Assembly (NCBI GenBank): GCA_913057245.1
Contig: CAJXNH010000016.1
Coordinates: 23,754 to 87,753, forward strand
Reading direction: 5' to 3'
Length of the DNA: 64,000 nt
From: an uncultured Phaeodactylibacter sp.
GTDB taxonomy: Bacteria > Bacteroidota > Bacteroidia > Chitinophagales > Saprospiraceae
The notes below the pieces were generated by a model. The model searched no databases and was not told where the DNA came from. It saw only the letters and a program-made list of their open reading frames with translations. How positions within the stretch are numbered: position 1 is the first letter of the stretch; each line of letters begins with the position of its first letter. Positions 1 through 9,637 of this stretch are shown here, one piece after another. The position numbers and the translations under genes are program-made.

Positions 1-253
1 CGACAAGGCTCGCAAAAAAATTAAAATTTTCGAGGTAAATCTTTTTTTCCTGTCCTCGTACCTCTACATTTTTACTAAAGTCAGCAGATATCCAAAGGGT
101 ATCTCCTAAACGGAATGAATCTTGTTCTGGCTTCACTTCTATCGGAATGACAAGCTCCAATTGTTCTCCAAAGGAATCTTGTCGGCAGCCACATGAAGCC
201 AAAAATAATGTCGCCCCTACCAAGCTAAAAAACCGACCTAAACTAGTAACCAT
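1..253 (-). CDS. Lipoprotein, N-terminal part only (runs off window edge)
   Basis: Reading the minus strand from the ATG at 253 gives an open frame to the window edge. It begins MVTSLGRFF, then a hydrophobic stretch and a lipobox-like LFLASC with Cys21. This indicates an exported lipoprotein, about 84 residues visible. The ATG overlaps the stop codon of the upstream metalloprotease-like gene by 11 nt (ATGGTTACTAG), which suggests translational coupling and a shared operon. The visible mature part is charged and has no motif I recognise. Confidence 0.7.
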   Translation of the reverse strand, partial: MVTSLGRFFSLVGATLFLASCGCRQDSFGEQLELVIPIEVKPEQDSFRLGDTLWISADFSKNVEVRGQEKKIYLENFNFFASLV

Positions 254-2153
254 AGTCCTGAAAAATTTGGTTGAAGCCTGCAAGTGTATTGCCTTGAGGG
301 CCGCTTTGCTGCCACAGATTTGTTCTAAAACCGTTTACATCTTCTGTAATTGGGTTGAGCGCAGATAATTGATCTAGAAAAGTAAAGCTTGAAACATTAT
401 CAACTAATGCATTAGGACTTCCCAATAACATCGGCTCCGCTGCAGGAGCAATAGGTATTGGTGGATTGACTCCATTTTCATCAAAAAGATCATAAAACAA
501 TCCCTCAGGAATGAACCCAATATTATTCTCTTCTAACCAGAACTCAAGTTCCTCTGCTTGATTAGCATATCGATTTGCATTGACCAGTCCATCACTATGC
601 AACAACCCATACTTCAAATCCGCCAGGTACAGCTCCACGGACTCCGCCATGCCTTCTGCCAGTTCTGCACGGCCGGCACCGGGGTCCGTACCGTCTCCAT
701 AGGGCAGAGGCTCCCCGGAGCCCACCCGCGTCATGATATACGTTACATAATCAATCCACCAATCCCGACCTACCTGGGCATACTGGGAGGCGTGCACCAT
801 CTCATGGTAGACCGTTTGCCGCTTATCGTCAGAGGGATCGGGATCACCAAAACTAATGAAGATATCCGGTTTTGAGAGCTCCCAGTAAGTGTACAACAGA
901 CCTGTAAAGGGGGTTTGATAGGCTAATAAGTACCCAGCAATATCCCCAAGCCCAAACTGTTCATTATCAATAGTCCGGAACATAGGGGCGGCATTCAGGC
1001 GATCATCTAAGTTATGAATCAAAATCCGTAGCTTGCCAGGGCTGGGCAGGTCAATACCAAAGTCGTCATAATACTCATGCATGCCGTTATTGGTCAGGGC
1101 GGCTACATAGGCTTCTTCCTGTTTGCTGCTGTGGTCTTCCGGGTCATCCTCCAGGCGCAGGCACAGGGCATGCCAGTTTTTACCATTTCGCCGTAGCTTC
1201 CAGGTATATTTTACCGGCTTGAGAAAAGCATTCCAAAATCTCGCTCCGCGGAATGACCGGATGACGGCCCGGTCGCTGGCCCGGTCTTTGAATACCACTT
1301 TGGTTTTCATCCGGCGGACATTGTAAGCTTTATTGATTTTCCAACAGCCCTCATCATCCGTGTCTGTATTTCGCCAAATGAAGCCCCAGTGGTGCCTGGT
1401 TGTTTTCACCTTTACCCGTCGTACGCCCTCGTCACCTGTTTGTGTGTCGGTCAGTATAATACGCCCGCCAGGCTTCTTTTTGTTTTCATAAACGAAGCAA
1501 CCGCATTGTTCTACCTGGCCCGCAGGTGGCTCAGGGTCTTCTTCTTCTTCATCGTCGTCGCCTTCGGTGGGGTCTCCATCGCAGTCGCAGTACCACTCCA
1601 GGTGGAAAGGGCCAGCACTGGGATTCAGCCTCAATTTTGCGATACAGCCCGGAGGGCACTCGATCGGCTCTGGAATAATGGCGTTAATGACCTCTTGCTC
1701 TCCATACAGCCCCATCCGATCATCAAGAATGTAATTAGGGAAATTAGCCTTAGGTGCTGTAGACGCTACTGTGCCGGCGCTACCAGCCCCAGCTAGTGCT
1801 ATAGTGCCTAAAGCGGTCCCCGGCACCACCTCACAAGTGAGGCTGCTGTCTTCAAGGCAGTCCGGCCAAGTCGGGCAATCCGGATGGCACAAACCTTCTG
1901 TCGCTTCATAGTAGGCTTCATTTCCTGAGATAACAAATGCGGTGAAGGTAAGCCTTGTTTCATATTGAGGGATATGCATAACTTCGAGCAATTCGAAAGG
2001 GACGGCAGGCATAGCACTGGCATTAAAATGAGCAGCCGTAATAGCTCCATATTCAGGAGAAAACCCATTTTCACCGATCGCAGGATCTACATAGTTCTCT
2101 GTCCCTTCATATACGACCTCAAAGTGAATAGGCTGTGTTTCAAATATAACCAT
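243..2153 (-). CDS. Metalloprotease-like secreted protein, main (C-terminal) part of a frameshifted gene
   Basis: This frame carries most of a large extracellular protein. It has a Cys-rich acidic region (CHPDC, CPPGC, a DDDEEEEDPEPP run) and then a gluzincin-like zinc site HEMVH, followed about 40 residues later by AELAEGMAE, whose Glu could be the third ligand. It has no signal peptide of its own. The lipoprotein signal is on the overlapping upstream frame (2140-2583), and the join near VIFETQPIHFEV continues the order expected of one protein, so I infer a one-base frameshift. The ATG at 2153 is preceded by AGGAGG; a TTG at 2165 is an alternative. No T9SS tail is seen. Substrate unknown. 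Confidence 0.7.
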   Translation of the reverse strand: MVIFETQPIHFEVVYEGTENYVDPAIGENGFSPEYGAITAAHFNASAMPAVPFELLEVMHIPQYETRLTFTAFVISGNEAYYEATEGLCHPDCPTWPDCLEDSSLTCEVVPGTALGTIALAGAGSAGTVASTAPKANFPNYILDDRMGLYGEQEVINAIIPEPIECPPGCIAKLRLNPSAGPFHLEWYCDCDGDPTEGDDDEEEEDPEPPAGQVEQCGCFVYENKKKPGGRIILTDTQTGDEGVRRVKVKTTRHHWGFIWRNTDTDDEGCWKINKAYNVRRMKTKVVFKDRASDRAVIRSFRGARFWNAFLKPVKYTWKLRRNGKNWHALCLRLEDDPEDHSSKQEEAYVAALTNNGMHEYYDDFGIDLPSPGKLRILIHNLDDRLNAAPMFRTIDNEQFGLGDIAGYLLAYQTPFTGLLYTYWELSKPDIFISFGDPDPSDDKRQTVYHEMVHASQYAQVGRDWWIDYVTYIMTRVGSGEPLPYGDGTDPGAGRAELAEGMAESVELYLADLKYGLLHSDGLVNANRYANQAEELEFWLEENNIGFIPEGLFYDLFDENGVNPPIPIAPAAEPMLLGSPNALVDNVSSFTFLDQLSALNPITEDVNGFRTNLWQQSGPQGNTLAGFNQIFQDYGY

Positions 2154-2583
2154 AGGCCTCCTCAAAAGCTTCTAATGCTTCGATATGCTCACCCGTTTGA
2201 GGCACCCACTTCAGGTAGTAATGCGTGGGCAGTAAATTACCAGCACTCCCCCTTAACATCTGGTAAGCCTGATTGATATTATCCAAAGCATAAGGGTTGT
2301 TCAATACATTACCAAGAACGGTTTCACCTGACCCGCTAAGTACCCCTCCAATAGAGCGGTTTTCAATGGCGCTGTTCACTGAAATATCAGGCAGTGCCTC
2401 CTTCTCACAACTCCAGCCCAGTATCATAATACTGAGGAGTATCAGAAAAGGCGCGATACGTGCCTTCCTTAGCTTAAGTTGCCTGGAGAGAAGTGTGTAT
2501 GTTCTCCTTCGCCTATTGGCTTCGGCGGATGTGTATGTGACTTCTGTATTAACAGCGCCACGCGAAAGATTAAGCAAGTTCAC
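2140..2583 (-). CDS. Lipoprotein N-terminal fragment belonging to the frameshifted gene downstream
   Basis: 147 codons encode a basic N-terminus, a hydrophobic segment (IAPFLILLSIMILGWSC) ending in a lipobox-like Cys near residue 59, and the Bacteroidota surface-protein stretch NPYALDNINQAYQML...LPTHYYLKWVPQ. In proteins of this type as I recall them, that stretch leads directly into the segment found at the start of the next frame. The frame stops at 2140 after AYGYI, about 25 nt inside the following ORF. The N-terminus before the signal is unusually long; I see no better internal ATG. Confidence 0.6.
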   Translation of the reverse strand: MNLLNLSRGAVNTEVTYTSAEANRRRRTYTLLSRQLKLRKARIAPFLILLSIMILGWSCEKEALPDISVNSAIENRSIGGVLSGSGETVLGNVLNNPYALDNINQAYQMLRGSAGNLLPTHYYLKWVPQTGEHIEALEAFEEAYGYI

Positions 2584-2998
2584 TGTTCAGTGTTTAAAAC
2601 ATGAGAGATAAAGAATAAGCACTTATCCTATTGTCACCCTAAAAATAAGAAGGCTCCGGAAACTTTTTTGTGACACCTTCCCCAAAAAAAGACAGAGCAG
2701 ATTTTCGGCAATTACAAATGGAAGAAAAGATATCAATTTAATAATCAAGCCTGTAGCTATGGTCAAATCAATGCTCAGGCAGCGCTCGCTAATGTAATTG
2801 CACGAAAAAAAAACCGCTTTTTACCCCACCACGCCCCCATCACTCACCAAAATCCAGTTCCCGTGGACATTTAGAAAAATGGCATTGGGGGACCGTTTTG
2901 CCCCTAAGGCCTTTGTTCCATGGCCATTGTCAATTCCTCCTGCCTGGGAAAAGAAAACAAGCAAATATGCAGAGGAAAAAACCGTAGCAGCAGCCCCC
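2584..2998. other. Intergenic stretch, nothing assigned
   Basis: About 415 nt lie between the start of the lipoprotein fragment and the stop of the BatA-like gene, both on the minus strand. Only short low-complexity open frames are present. I see no clear hairpin terminator, RNA gene or TAnnTTTG promoter. Confidence 0.5.
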
Positions 2999-5032
2999 CT
3001 AAACCTCCCAAAACCGCAGCAGCAACACCTCCACGCCCAAAAACACCAACGCCAAAATCAGGCACCAGCGCCATAGCGGAATGCCCTGACTCCGCTCTTC
3101 TATGGTGGCGGTGAGCACAGCGTTGTCGGCTACATTGATGAGGTTCGCGAGAGGGCCTACGTAGCTGGACAGCTCATCCGGGCTGTAGTAGTCGAGGTCG
3201 GACTCGCGGCGGTCGTAGTTGAAAGCGTAGGTGCCCAGTGGGTTCTCCGGCTGCAGGAAAAGGTCGTAGTAGCCGGCTTCATCGACCTGCTGCCCTACGG
3301 TAAGGTAGACTTTCGCGCCAATAATGCGCTGCTCGGGGATGAACTCTTCGGCTTCGCCCTGCAACTTGTAGACAATATCGCTGCTCGTGGCATCATGGGG
3401 GGCGACGATCGTAGCATCCTGCCCAATCGTGTAGGACAACTGCTGCCCCTGACGAGAGGATACCGACATCTTGAACAACATGGGCACAAAGATTTCTCCG
3501 TTGCGCACCAGGTCGTTGTACTCATCCGAAAGCGGGGCGGCACTGAGGTAGAGATTGCCCTGTCCGTTCTGATAGCGGGCCAGCAATACCGAACCATCGC
3601 GGTAGGTGAGCAATGGCTCTTCGCCCCGGTTGGCAAAATTGCTCAGGCTGAAATTGCCCTGTGTAGCGGGGAGCTTCAGGTTGGCAGAGCGGTTCTCGAA
3701 AACATCATTGAAGATGAAGGCATCGGTGTTGATCTGCCCCACCTGGCGGGGGCGCTCCTCGAATTGCTGCAGCTCGTTGGCCGGAAAGCCGGTAAGGAAG
3801 CTGCGGTAAGTGCCTACATCAGCATTCCGACTGGGGAAAACCAAGAGGTTGCCGCCATCCTGTACATACTGACGGAGCTCAAAGCCCAGGCCGGAGGATA
3901 CCGTCCGCAGGTCGTTCAGCACAATCATATCGTAGTTCCCAAATTGGGAATAATCCAGCGCCTGACTGGGCAGGTTGTCAATTTTGAAGTTGTTGATGCC
4001 CTGGAATGCCGCCGTCAGAAAGCGGTTGGGCTGCTGCTCGTTGATGGCCAGCACCCGGATTTGTTCTTTCACATTGAAGGCAATGTGGTAATTGTCGTCA
4101 AACTGAATGGGGAAGTCGGTGATATTGAGGCGGGCTTCGTGCCAGCCGGTCCGCTGTATGGAAATATTGACGGTATCTACCACGGAAGACTCGGCGGGTA
4201 CAGTCAGGGTGCCCACCGGTTTGTTCTCTCCCTCATAACGGATAGACAGGCGGACGTTTTCCGCAGCTGCTTCGGTGAGGTTGCGCACCCGAACAACGAG
4301 CGGGTTGGGCTGATTGGGCATGGGCACCGGATTGGTAAACCAGGCCGAATCTATGCTGATGTTTTTTTCCTGTACGGCCTGCAGGGGCACAAGGTTGAGC
4401 TCCAGCGTCGTATCGCTGACAGCTTCGATATCGGTGATGTTGCGCTGGAAGTCGGAAATGTGGTAGACCACTTCGTTATCGGCCTCTGCCGTGGAAAGCG
4501 CCTGCCGTTGGCGGGTCAGAACTTCCGAAAGCTGCCGTACCGCCGGCCCGGGCTCTATTTCATCAATGAGCGCCAGGGCATCTTCCTGAGAAACCATGCG
4601 CTGATGCCGCCCTTCAAAGTCATTGGTCAGGATTTGAAATTCATCGGTGGGCGCGTAGGCTTGCACAATTTCCCTGGCGCGCTGTTTGGCTTTCTCTACC
4701 AAAGGCACGTCCTGGCTCAGGGCCTGCATGCTGAAGGAATTGTCGATGAACAGGCTGACCGCCTTATTGCCCTGCTGCACCTCGGCATCTTCCTGCGGGA
4801 TAAATGGCTGAGCAAAGGCGAACACCAGAAACGCTACTGCCAGCAGCCGCATCAGCAGTACGAGCAGGTTGCGAAGGCGGGAGCGGGCGCTTGTCTCCTC
4901 CTTGACTTCTTTCAAAAAGCGCACATTCGTAAAGTACACTTTCTTAAACCGCCGGAAGTGGAACAGGTGAATGATCACGGGGATCGCTAGTGCAGCGAGG
5001 GCGAACAAAAAAGCCGGGAAGAGAAACTGCAT
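2999..5032 (-). CDS. BatA-type membrane protein with degenerate von Willebrand A-like region
   Basis: 677 aa. The N-terminus FLFPAFLFALAALAIPVIIH, then basic HFRRFKKVYFTNVRFL, then a second helix near residues 56-78, is the BatA N-terminal double-transmembrane signature. A DNSFSM sequence near residue 92 resembles a MIDAS DxSxS motif. The middle is a large extracytoplasmic region with beta-rich CARDB-like and glutamine-amidotransferase-like character. A final helix (WCLILALVFLGVEVLLLRFW) sits at the C-terminus. The family in Bacteroidota is linked to envelope stress and aerotolerance loci, but here it stands alone, without moxR or the other bat genes. A long opposite-strand ORF over it is only a shadow. 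Confidence 0.85.
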   Translation of the reverse strand: MQFLFPAFLFALAALAIPVIIHLFHFRRFKKVYFTNVRFLKEVKEETSARSRLRNLLVLLMRLLAVAFLVFAFAQPFIPQEDAEVQQGNKAVSLFIDNSFSMQALSQDVPLVEKAKQRAREIVQAYAPTDEFQILTNDFEGRHQRMVSQEDALALIDEIEPGPAVRQLSEVLTRQRQALSTAEADNEVVYHISDFQRNITDIEAVSDTTLELNLVPLQAVQEKNISIDSAWFTNPVPMPNQPNPLVVRVRNLTEAAAENVRLSIRYEGENKPVGTLTVPAESSVVDTVNISIQRTGWHEARLNITDFPIQFDDNYHIAFNVKEQIRVLAINEQQPNRFLTAAFQGINNFKIDNLPSQALDYSQFGNYDMIVLNDLRTVSSGLGFELRQYVQDGGNLLVFPSRNADVGTYRSFLTGFPANELQQFEERPRQVGQINTDAFIFNDVFENRSANLKLPATQGNFSLSNFANRGEEPLLTYRDGSVLLARYQNGQGNLYLSAAPLSDEYNDLVRNGEIFVPMLFKMSVSSRQGQQLSYTIGQDATIVAPHDATSSDIVYKLQGEAEEFIPEQRIIGAKVYLTVGQQVDEAGYYDLFLQPENPLGTYAFNYDRRESDLDYYSPDELSSYVGPLANLINVADNAVLTATIEERSQGIPLWRWCLILALVFLGVEVLLLRFWEV

Positions 5033-5288
5033 ATATTCTTTGGGTTGCTTTTGGTCTGTTTTTCACGTATCTTCTGCAGGCTCACTAGTGCGACTAGACC
5101 GAATTATTTGATAGTATTTTCAAGCTCAAGCCCTTCTGTAATGCCTGGTCTGTAACTGTCAAGTATTTACGCCTCGATCCACTAGCCAACAGAATCAAGA
5201 TAAAGAACGCGAATTTAACCATAAAGTTATTGCGGGGCAAGGTATTGGCCGCTAATACCTTTATTCATCATCAAACACCCAAAGTATT

Positions 5289-6296
5289 ATGAAAAGAGTG
5301 ATTTACGCGCTTTTGCTGACTATTGGCGCCTATTCTGCGGTACATGCTCAAAGTTCTTATTTGGCTGGCAACATGCGTATTATTCAGGAAGACGCCACTG
5401 AAGCCAATCTGACGCTGGAAGCCCGGGTACAACTGGTCAGCCCCATTGATAGTCCTGTAGAAGATAGTATACCTGTTTTATGGGGAGACGGGAGTTCAGG
5501 TTGGCTATTGCTCCTGCAGGAAGCGAATATTCCCCCGGAATTAGTCAGACTGATTTACACCAATACCCATACGTATCCTGCCAGAGGATCGTACACCATT
5601 ACTTCACCCGTATGTTGCTTCTCTGAAATGATCGCCAATCTTGATCCGGGGGCAACCATGCCTCTTCAAGCCCATTATACCATTCTCAACCCTCAGTTTC
5701 AGGGAACCAATACTACGGTTGTCGTTTCAGATTTGGAGGAGACAAGCCTCGTGAATGAGCCTTTGAGTTTCTCCCCTACTCCTTTTGATACGGATAATGA
5801 TTCTATTTGGGTTTCTATCCCTGATTTAGATGATTCCTTTTCGGGGTATCAACCTGTGAATGTTGTTGATCCCGGAGGGAGCGGCACGCTACTTGTAGAG
5901 AACCCCCTGTTTGGGGGAACGGTCTGGGATAGCCCAGGTACAGCAGGTCAATCCTACATCGTACCCTATCATCTTGAAGAGTTCCGCAACGGGCAAAGGA
6001 TTTCAAATGTCTTGGCTTACTATTGGCTCCGGGTAGCATCACCAACCAATGCCAACACGACTGCAAAACCGAACTTAAAAGTGTTCCCCAACCCTGCCAG
6101 CCAAACCCTGCAGGTGCAAACGGAAAACCCCACTCAATGGTCGGGCGTACTCTACAACGCACAGGGGCAACGGATACAGCAATGGGCTCATCTGCCTGCT
6201 GACGGGCAAATCGGCCTCTCCTGCCCCGGTGGGCTGTATCTGCTGCAATTGCAAAATGGAGATCAGGTACGGACAGAAAGAATCGTGGTGCGGTAA
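5289..6296 (+). CDS. Secreted protein with T9SS C-terminal sorting domain
   Basis: 335 aa with a clear signal peptide (MKRVIYALLLTIGAYSAVHA, cleavage near AQS). The C-terminal region of about 75 residues starts NLKVFPNPASQTLQVQ and ends GGLYLLQLQNGDQVRTERIVVR, the type A sorting signal recognised by the type IX secretion system for export and anchoring. The central 230 residues look like beta-sandwich repeats and I do not recognise an enzyme there. The gene is monocistronic and ends at a hairpin terminator. Confidence 0.85.
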   Translation: MKRVIYALLLTIGAYSAVHAQSSYLAGNMRIIQEDATEANLTLEARVQLVSPIDSPVEDSIPVLWGDGSSGWLLLLQEANIPPELVRLIYTNTHTYPARGSYTITSPVCCFSEMIANLDPGATMPLQAHYTILNPQFQGTNTTVVVSDLEETSLVNEPLSFSPTPFDTDNDSIWVSIPDLDDSFSGYQPVNVVDPGGSGTLLVENPLFGGTVWDSPGTAGQSYIVPYHLEEFRNGQRISNVLAYYWLRVASPTNANTTAKPNLKVFPNPASQTLQVQTENPTQWSGVLYNAQGQRIQQWAHLPADGQIGLSCPGGLYLLQLQNGDQVRTERIVVR

Positions 6297-6303
6297 ATAA
6301 AGC

Positions 6304-6356
6304 AACCTGACAAGTATCCACAGGCATCAGCCCGTGATCTTGTCAGGTTTAGCTGT
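6304..6356 (+). terminator. Hairpin terminator after the T9SS cargo gene
   Basis: AACCTGACAAG at 6304-6314 pairs perfectly with CTTGTCAGGTT at 6339-6349, followed shortly by a TTTTTT run. It lies 8 nt after the stop codon and between two convergent genes. Confidence 0.75.
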
Positions 6357-6376
6357 TTTTTAGCTCCCTTTATGGT

Positions 6377-7117
6377 CTAATTCTCATCAATCAAATCACC
6401 ACTGCCGGTGATGTTGACATCAATCTCGGGCGAGCCAATGAAGCGCACGTCCCAGCTGCCGGAAATGCGGACTTTCAGGAACTCCGCCACATTGACCTCG
6501 GTGCCACCGCTGCCGCTGATGTTAATGTCGGCCGTACGCGCCTGCATGCCAAAAGCCTGCACATCACCGCTGCCACTGAGGCGGTACACAGCTTCGTCGC
6601 AGAGGCCGTCAATGATCAGGTCGCCACTGCCGCTGATCTTCACATCTATATCATCCGCTTCTGTTTCTATGCGGACATCGCCACTGCCACTAAGCTGAAA
6701 GTCGATGTCTTCTGCCAGGAAAAGGTTTTCGCCCATGATATCGCCTGAACCGGAGCTGTAGACACGGCGAAGTACCGGCAGGGTGATGAAGATTTCCATA
6801 TTGTCCAGATCACGGACGCAACGGTCGAACTCGATTTCCCAAATACCATTATTGACATCCAGTTCCAGTTCATCAATCGCATCTTCCTTGCCTTCCACGA
6901 TGACTTCCTGTACGTCCCCCTGCCGGATGAAGACCTCTGCTGACGTTTCATTTTTAATACCGCTGAAGTCGTCAATGACCAGACTTTGGCTTACAAATGG
7001 CCCATCGGCATTCAGGCAGCCAATGGAAAAGCTGTCATCGTCGTCAATGTTGATAAAGCAGCCGCTGCCCAATAGTGCCGTGGCAAGGGCGAATAGCATC
7101 ATTTGAATCGTTTTCAT
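6377..7117 (-). CDS. Head-GIN domain lipoprotein (DUF2807, putative autotransporter-adhesin-like)
   Basis: 246 aa. The signal MKTIQMMLFALATALLGSGC places the lipobox Cys at about residue 20, followed by an acidic DDDD linker. The rest repeats a beta-helix-like unit with SGSGDV/SGSGDL about every 20 residues (IMGENLF, VRIETEADDIDVKISGSGD and so on), as in the DUF2807 head-GIN family of Bacteroidota. The function of the family is not established; an extracellular beta-solenoid is the likely fold. It follows the beta-barrel gene by 75 nt on the same strand. Confidence 0.88.
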   Translation of the reverse strand: MKTIQMMLFALATALLGSGCFINIDDDDSFSIGCLNADGPFVSQSLVIDDFSGIKNETSAEVFIRQGDVQEVIVEGKEDAIDELELDVNNGIWEIEFDRCVRDLDNMEIFITLPVLRRVYSSGSGDIMGENLFLAEDIDFQLSGSGDVRIETEADDIDVKISGSGDLIIDGLCDEAVYRLSGSGDVQAFGMQARTADINISGSGGTEVNVAEFLKVRISGSWDVRFIGSPEIDVNITGSGDLIDEN

Positions 7118-7192
7118 AGTTTCTTGTTTTTTACAAGATGCTATGTTAGCATCTCTGCAGTGAGTGAAAAATGTCGGGTGATTATAAGCTTG

Positions 7193-7786
7193 TTAGTTGT
7201 CCCTGTCCCACCCGAACCAGCCGAAGCGGAAGGTCAGGTTAGCCAGAGTGCCATCAAAGGCATTGGATTTGTAGGGGCTGTTGTCGCTTATGCCGTCCAC
7301 ATAGCGATAGCCTACGGTACCCGCCACACGGAACCAGCGGGTCACATTCAGCTCCAGCCCGATTTCCGGTGTCACTACAAATACATTGTCGGTATTATCC
7401 GGGAAGGAGGAGTTGTCGGAGACGTCAATGCCGACTGCGCCCCAACCCAGGCGGGCACTTGTGTAAAGGTGCAGCACGCGGTGAGGCGCCAGGGTATACC
7501 CCAGCCAGAAACCACCGTGCCCGAGCTCGATTTCCTGAATGTCGTCATCCTCAATCAGGCGCTCAAAGTCAATACTCCCTACGCCGTAGCCACCGATAAA
7601 GAAGTTATCAATCACCACGCCACCGCCACCGCCTACGGCGGTCGTCATATCATTGCCCAGCCCCATCTCAATGATTGGCGCGCCAAAGCCACCAACAACG
7701 CGGGCATTGTTAAATAAGGTTTCGTGCTGTGCCTGAACAGCCAGCCCCAGCAGCAGGGCCAAAGTGAGCAATCCTAACTTTTTCAT
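7193..7786 (-). CDS. Outer-membrane beta-barrel protein, small porin-like
   Basis: 197 aa. A signal peptide (MKKLGLLTLALLLGLAVQAQ) is followed by alternating amphipathic strands rich in Gly and aromatics (GGFWLGYTLAPHRVLHLYTS, VTRWFRVAGTVGYRYVDG) and ends LTFRFGWFGWDRDN. This fits an 8-stranded outer-membrane barrel. The exact family is not recognised. It sits between the STN-domain protein and the GIN protein and may be co-transcribed with them. Confidence 0.7.
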   Translation of the reverse strand: MKKLGLLTLALLLGLAVQAQHETLFNNARVVGGFGAPIIEMGLGNDMTTAVGGGGGVVIDNFFIGGYGVGSIDFERLIEDDDIQEIELGHGGFWLGYTLAPHRVLHLYTSARLGWGAVGIDVSDNSSFPDNTDNVFVVTPEIGLELNVTRWFRVAGTVGYRYVDGISDNSPYKSNAFDGTLANLTFRFGWFGWDRDN

Positions 7787-7954
7787 GATCTATTGCTTTT
7801 CGTTGATTTTAAATAATGATTTCTCGCCCTTGCAGCCGGCAGAAGACCGTTCCTGCAAGGCATAACTATGGCTGGCCGGGATGATTCCCGGACGTTGCCT
7901 GTTTCAAAAAATTAATGGTCAATTCGGTGCCCGGTTTATTCCGGGAATCACATG

Positions 7955-9625
7955 CTAAAATCGTATACCGCCCTGTACGCCTACCCAAAACCGCAGGTGG
8001 GTATTTTGTCCGCCTTCCGCAAGGGTGTAGGAAGGATCAATCACCCGTGACCCCAGTTCGCCCGTCTCAGGGTCTGCTACCCGGGACACCATTAGGTTGG
8101 CGATGGGGCCGGCAAAAAAGCTCGTCTTTCGGTCCGTGCCGTTGTAGCCCAGTGTCAGGCTGAGCTGATTGAGCAGGTTGACTTCTTTGGTCCACCGCTC
8201 CAACTCGTTGATGTGCATGCAGGTGGCTTCCACATTCATCATCAGGTTTGGAGTGAAGCGTTTGGTGGTGCCTATGCCGTAGCCGAGCCCCCAGCTGTAA
8301 GCCCGCGCTTCTTCAGCTGCCCCTACTGTACCAGGCTGCTCCTGCATATCCCAGCGCATACCGACTTTGAATATGTTATAAAAGGAATACGCGCCAAGCT
8401 TCAATGCCGCATTGGCAAACAACGCGTCATTGGACGACAGCTCAAAGCGGTTGTAGCCGTTCTTTACGATGTTGAGCAAGCCAACCGGCACACCGTTCAC
8501 CGTATCCGCTACGTTGATGAGTGCCACCTGAAAGCCGTCTACCCGTTTTGCCTTATTGAAAAGGGCGCTGACCTGACCGCCTTCCACATCTCCCGCCTTA
8601 TTGAACAGGCCGGATATCTGGGAGCGGGTAAAGCCCTGGCTTTTATTGAACAAGCTTGCAACCTGCAGCCCTTCCGCTTTACCTCCGGAAATGTTGAACA
8701 ACCCCGAAGCCTGCAGCCCGGCAGCGTCGCCATGACTGATGTTGAACAGGCCGGCAGCCTGAATGGCCTGCGTCTCTCCGGCGATATTGAATACACCGGC
8801 AGCCTGCACACCTTGTACTTTGCCATTATTGACGTTGAAAACACCGCCGACCTGTGTGCCAATGACATCTCCGCCAACCTGACTGCCCACACCGGCAATC
8901 TGTACGCCTTCAACGTCATTGATGATCTTGTTGTAAAGACCGCCCACTTCGAGGCCGTCTACACCGCCATTAGTGCCCCAGAGCACATTAAGGGATACAT
9001 TGTTCGTAATCTCAGCGCTGCGCTCAAGGTTAGTCCCTACGTAAGGCAGGATAGACACCTGAGCCAGCCGGCGGTCGCCCCTGTACACTTTTTCATCGCT
9101 TTGGGAAGCCATCGTCGGAGGAGGAGGCAACTCAAACCAGTCAATATTGATTTCTTTGTAAGCATCTCCACCCGGTCCGTTAATCACTTTTGTCTCTGCT
9201 GACCGAATGGGCTGCATATCCTGGCTCAAGCGTTCCCGCTCAGCTGTATCCTCCGGATAAATCGGGCTTTGTTGCTTGACCTTAGGTTGTACGGGTGCCA
9301 ATTGCCCAAGTTCTTCGGTTTTGCGGCTGGGTTTCAGCATGACCTGATTCCCCGTTTTGCGATAGGAAATCGGAAGTTGCCGGCATATTTCATCCATTAT
9401 AGTTTCCAGCTTTGCCCCATCTTCCGCATTTATTGAGATCCTCCGCTCCAGCGGGATGAAGTCCGGGCTGTAGGAAAAGCGCACCTGAAATTGCTGCTCC
9501 AGGTCATTGAGTACCTCCCCCAGAGACTGATTGATGGTACGATAGCTGGCCAGTACTGCCGGAGCCTGGGCATTGAGCCCGGCACCTGCAAACAATAAAC
9601 CCGCAAATAATAGCAGTTTTTTCAT
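7955..9625 (-). CDS. STN-domain surface protein with LA_2272-type repeats
   Basis: 556 aa. After a signal peptide (MKKLLLFAGLLFAGAGLNAQ) comes a secretin/TonB short N-terminal (STN) domain at about residues 28-98 (INQSLGEVLNDLEQQFQVRFSYS). A linker leads to at least eight repeats of about 20 residues with the core GLQASGLFNISGG / GVQAAGVFNIAGE, typical of LA_2272-type surface repeats, and then a beta-strand-rich C-terminus ending in Phe. It starts 12 nt after fecR. STN domains normally signal to FecR, so I infer a sensing role, but there is no TonB plug or 22-strand barrel. Confidence 0.8.
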   Translation of the reverse strand: MKKLLLFAGLLFAGAGLNAQAPAVLASYRTINQSLGEVLNDLEQQFQVRFSYSPDFIPLERRISINAEDGAKLETIMDEICRQLPISYRKTGNQVMLKPSRKTEELGQLAPVQPKVKQQSPIYPEDTAERERLSQDMQPIRSAETKVINGPGGDAYKEINIDWFELPPPPTMASQSDEKVYRGDRRLAQVSILPYVGTNLERSAEITNNVSLNVLWGTNGGVDGLEVGGLYNKIINDVEGVQIAGVGSQVGGDVIGTQVGGVFNVNNGKVQGVQAAGVFNIAGETQAIQAAGLFNISHGDAAGLQASGLFNISGGKAEGLQVASLFNKSQGFTRSQISGLFNKAGDVEGGQVSALFNKAKRVDGFQVALINVADTVNGVPVGLLNIVKNGYNRFELSSNDALFANAALKLGAYSFYNIFKVGMRWDMQEQPGTVGAAEEARAYSWGLGYGIGTTKRFTPNLMMNVEATCMHINELERWTKEVNLLNQLSLTLGYNGTDRKTSFFAGPIANLMVSRVADPETGELGSRVIDPSYTLAEGGQNTHLRFWVGVQGGIRF

Positions 9626-9637
9626 GGCTTTTCGTGC

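Noticed and set aside
3395..4990. 531-codon plus-strand ORF
   Set aside because: It lies wholly opposite the BatA-like gene, has no domain signature or signal, and its composition (His/Gln/Gly-rich) is typical of an antisense shadow of a GC-rich gene.
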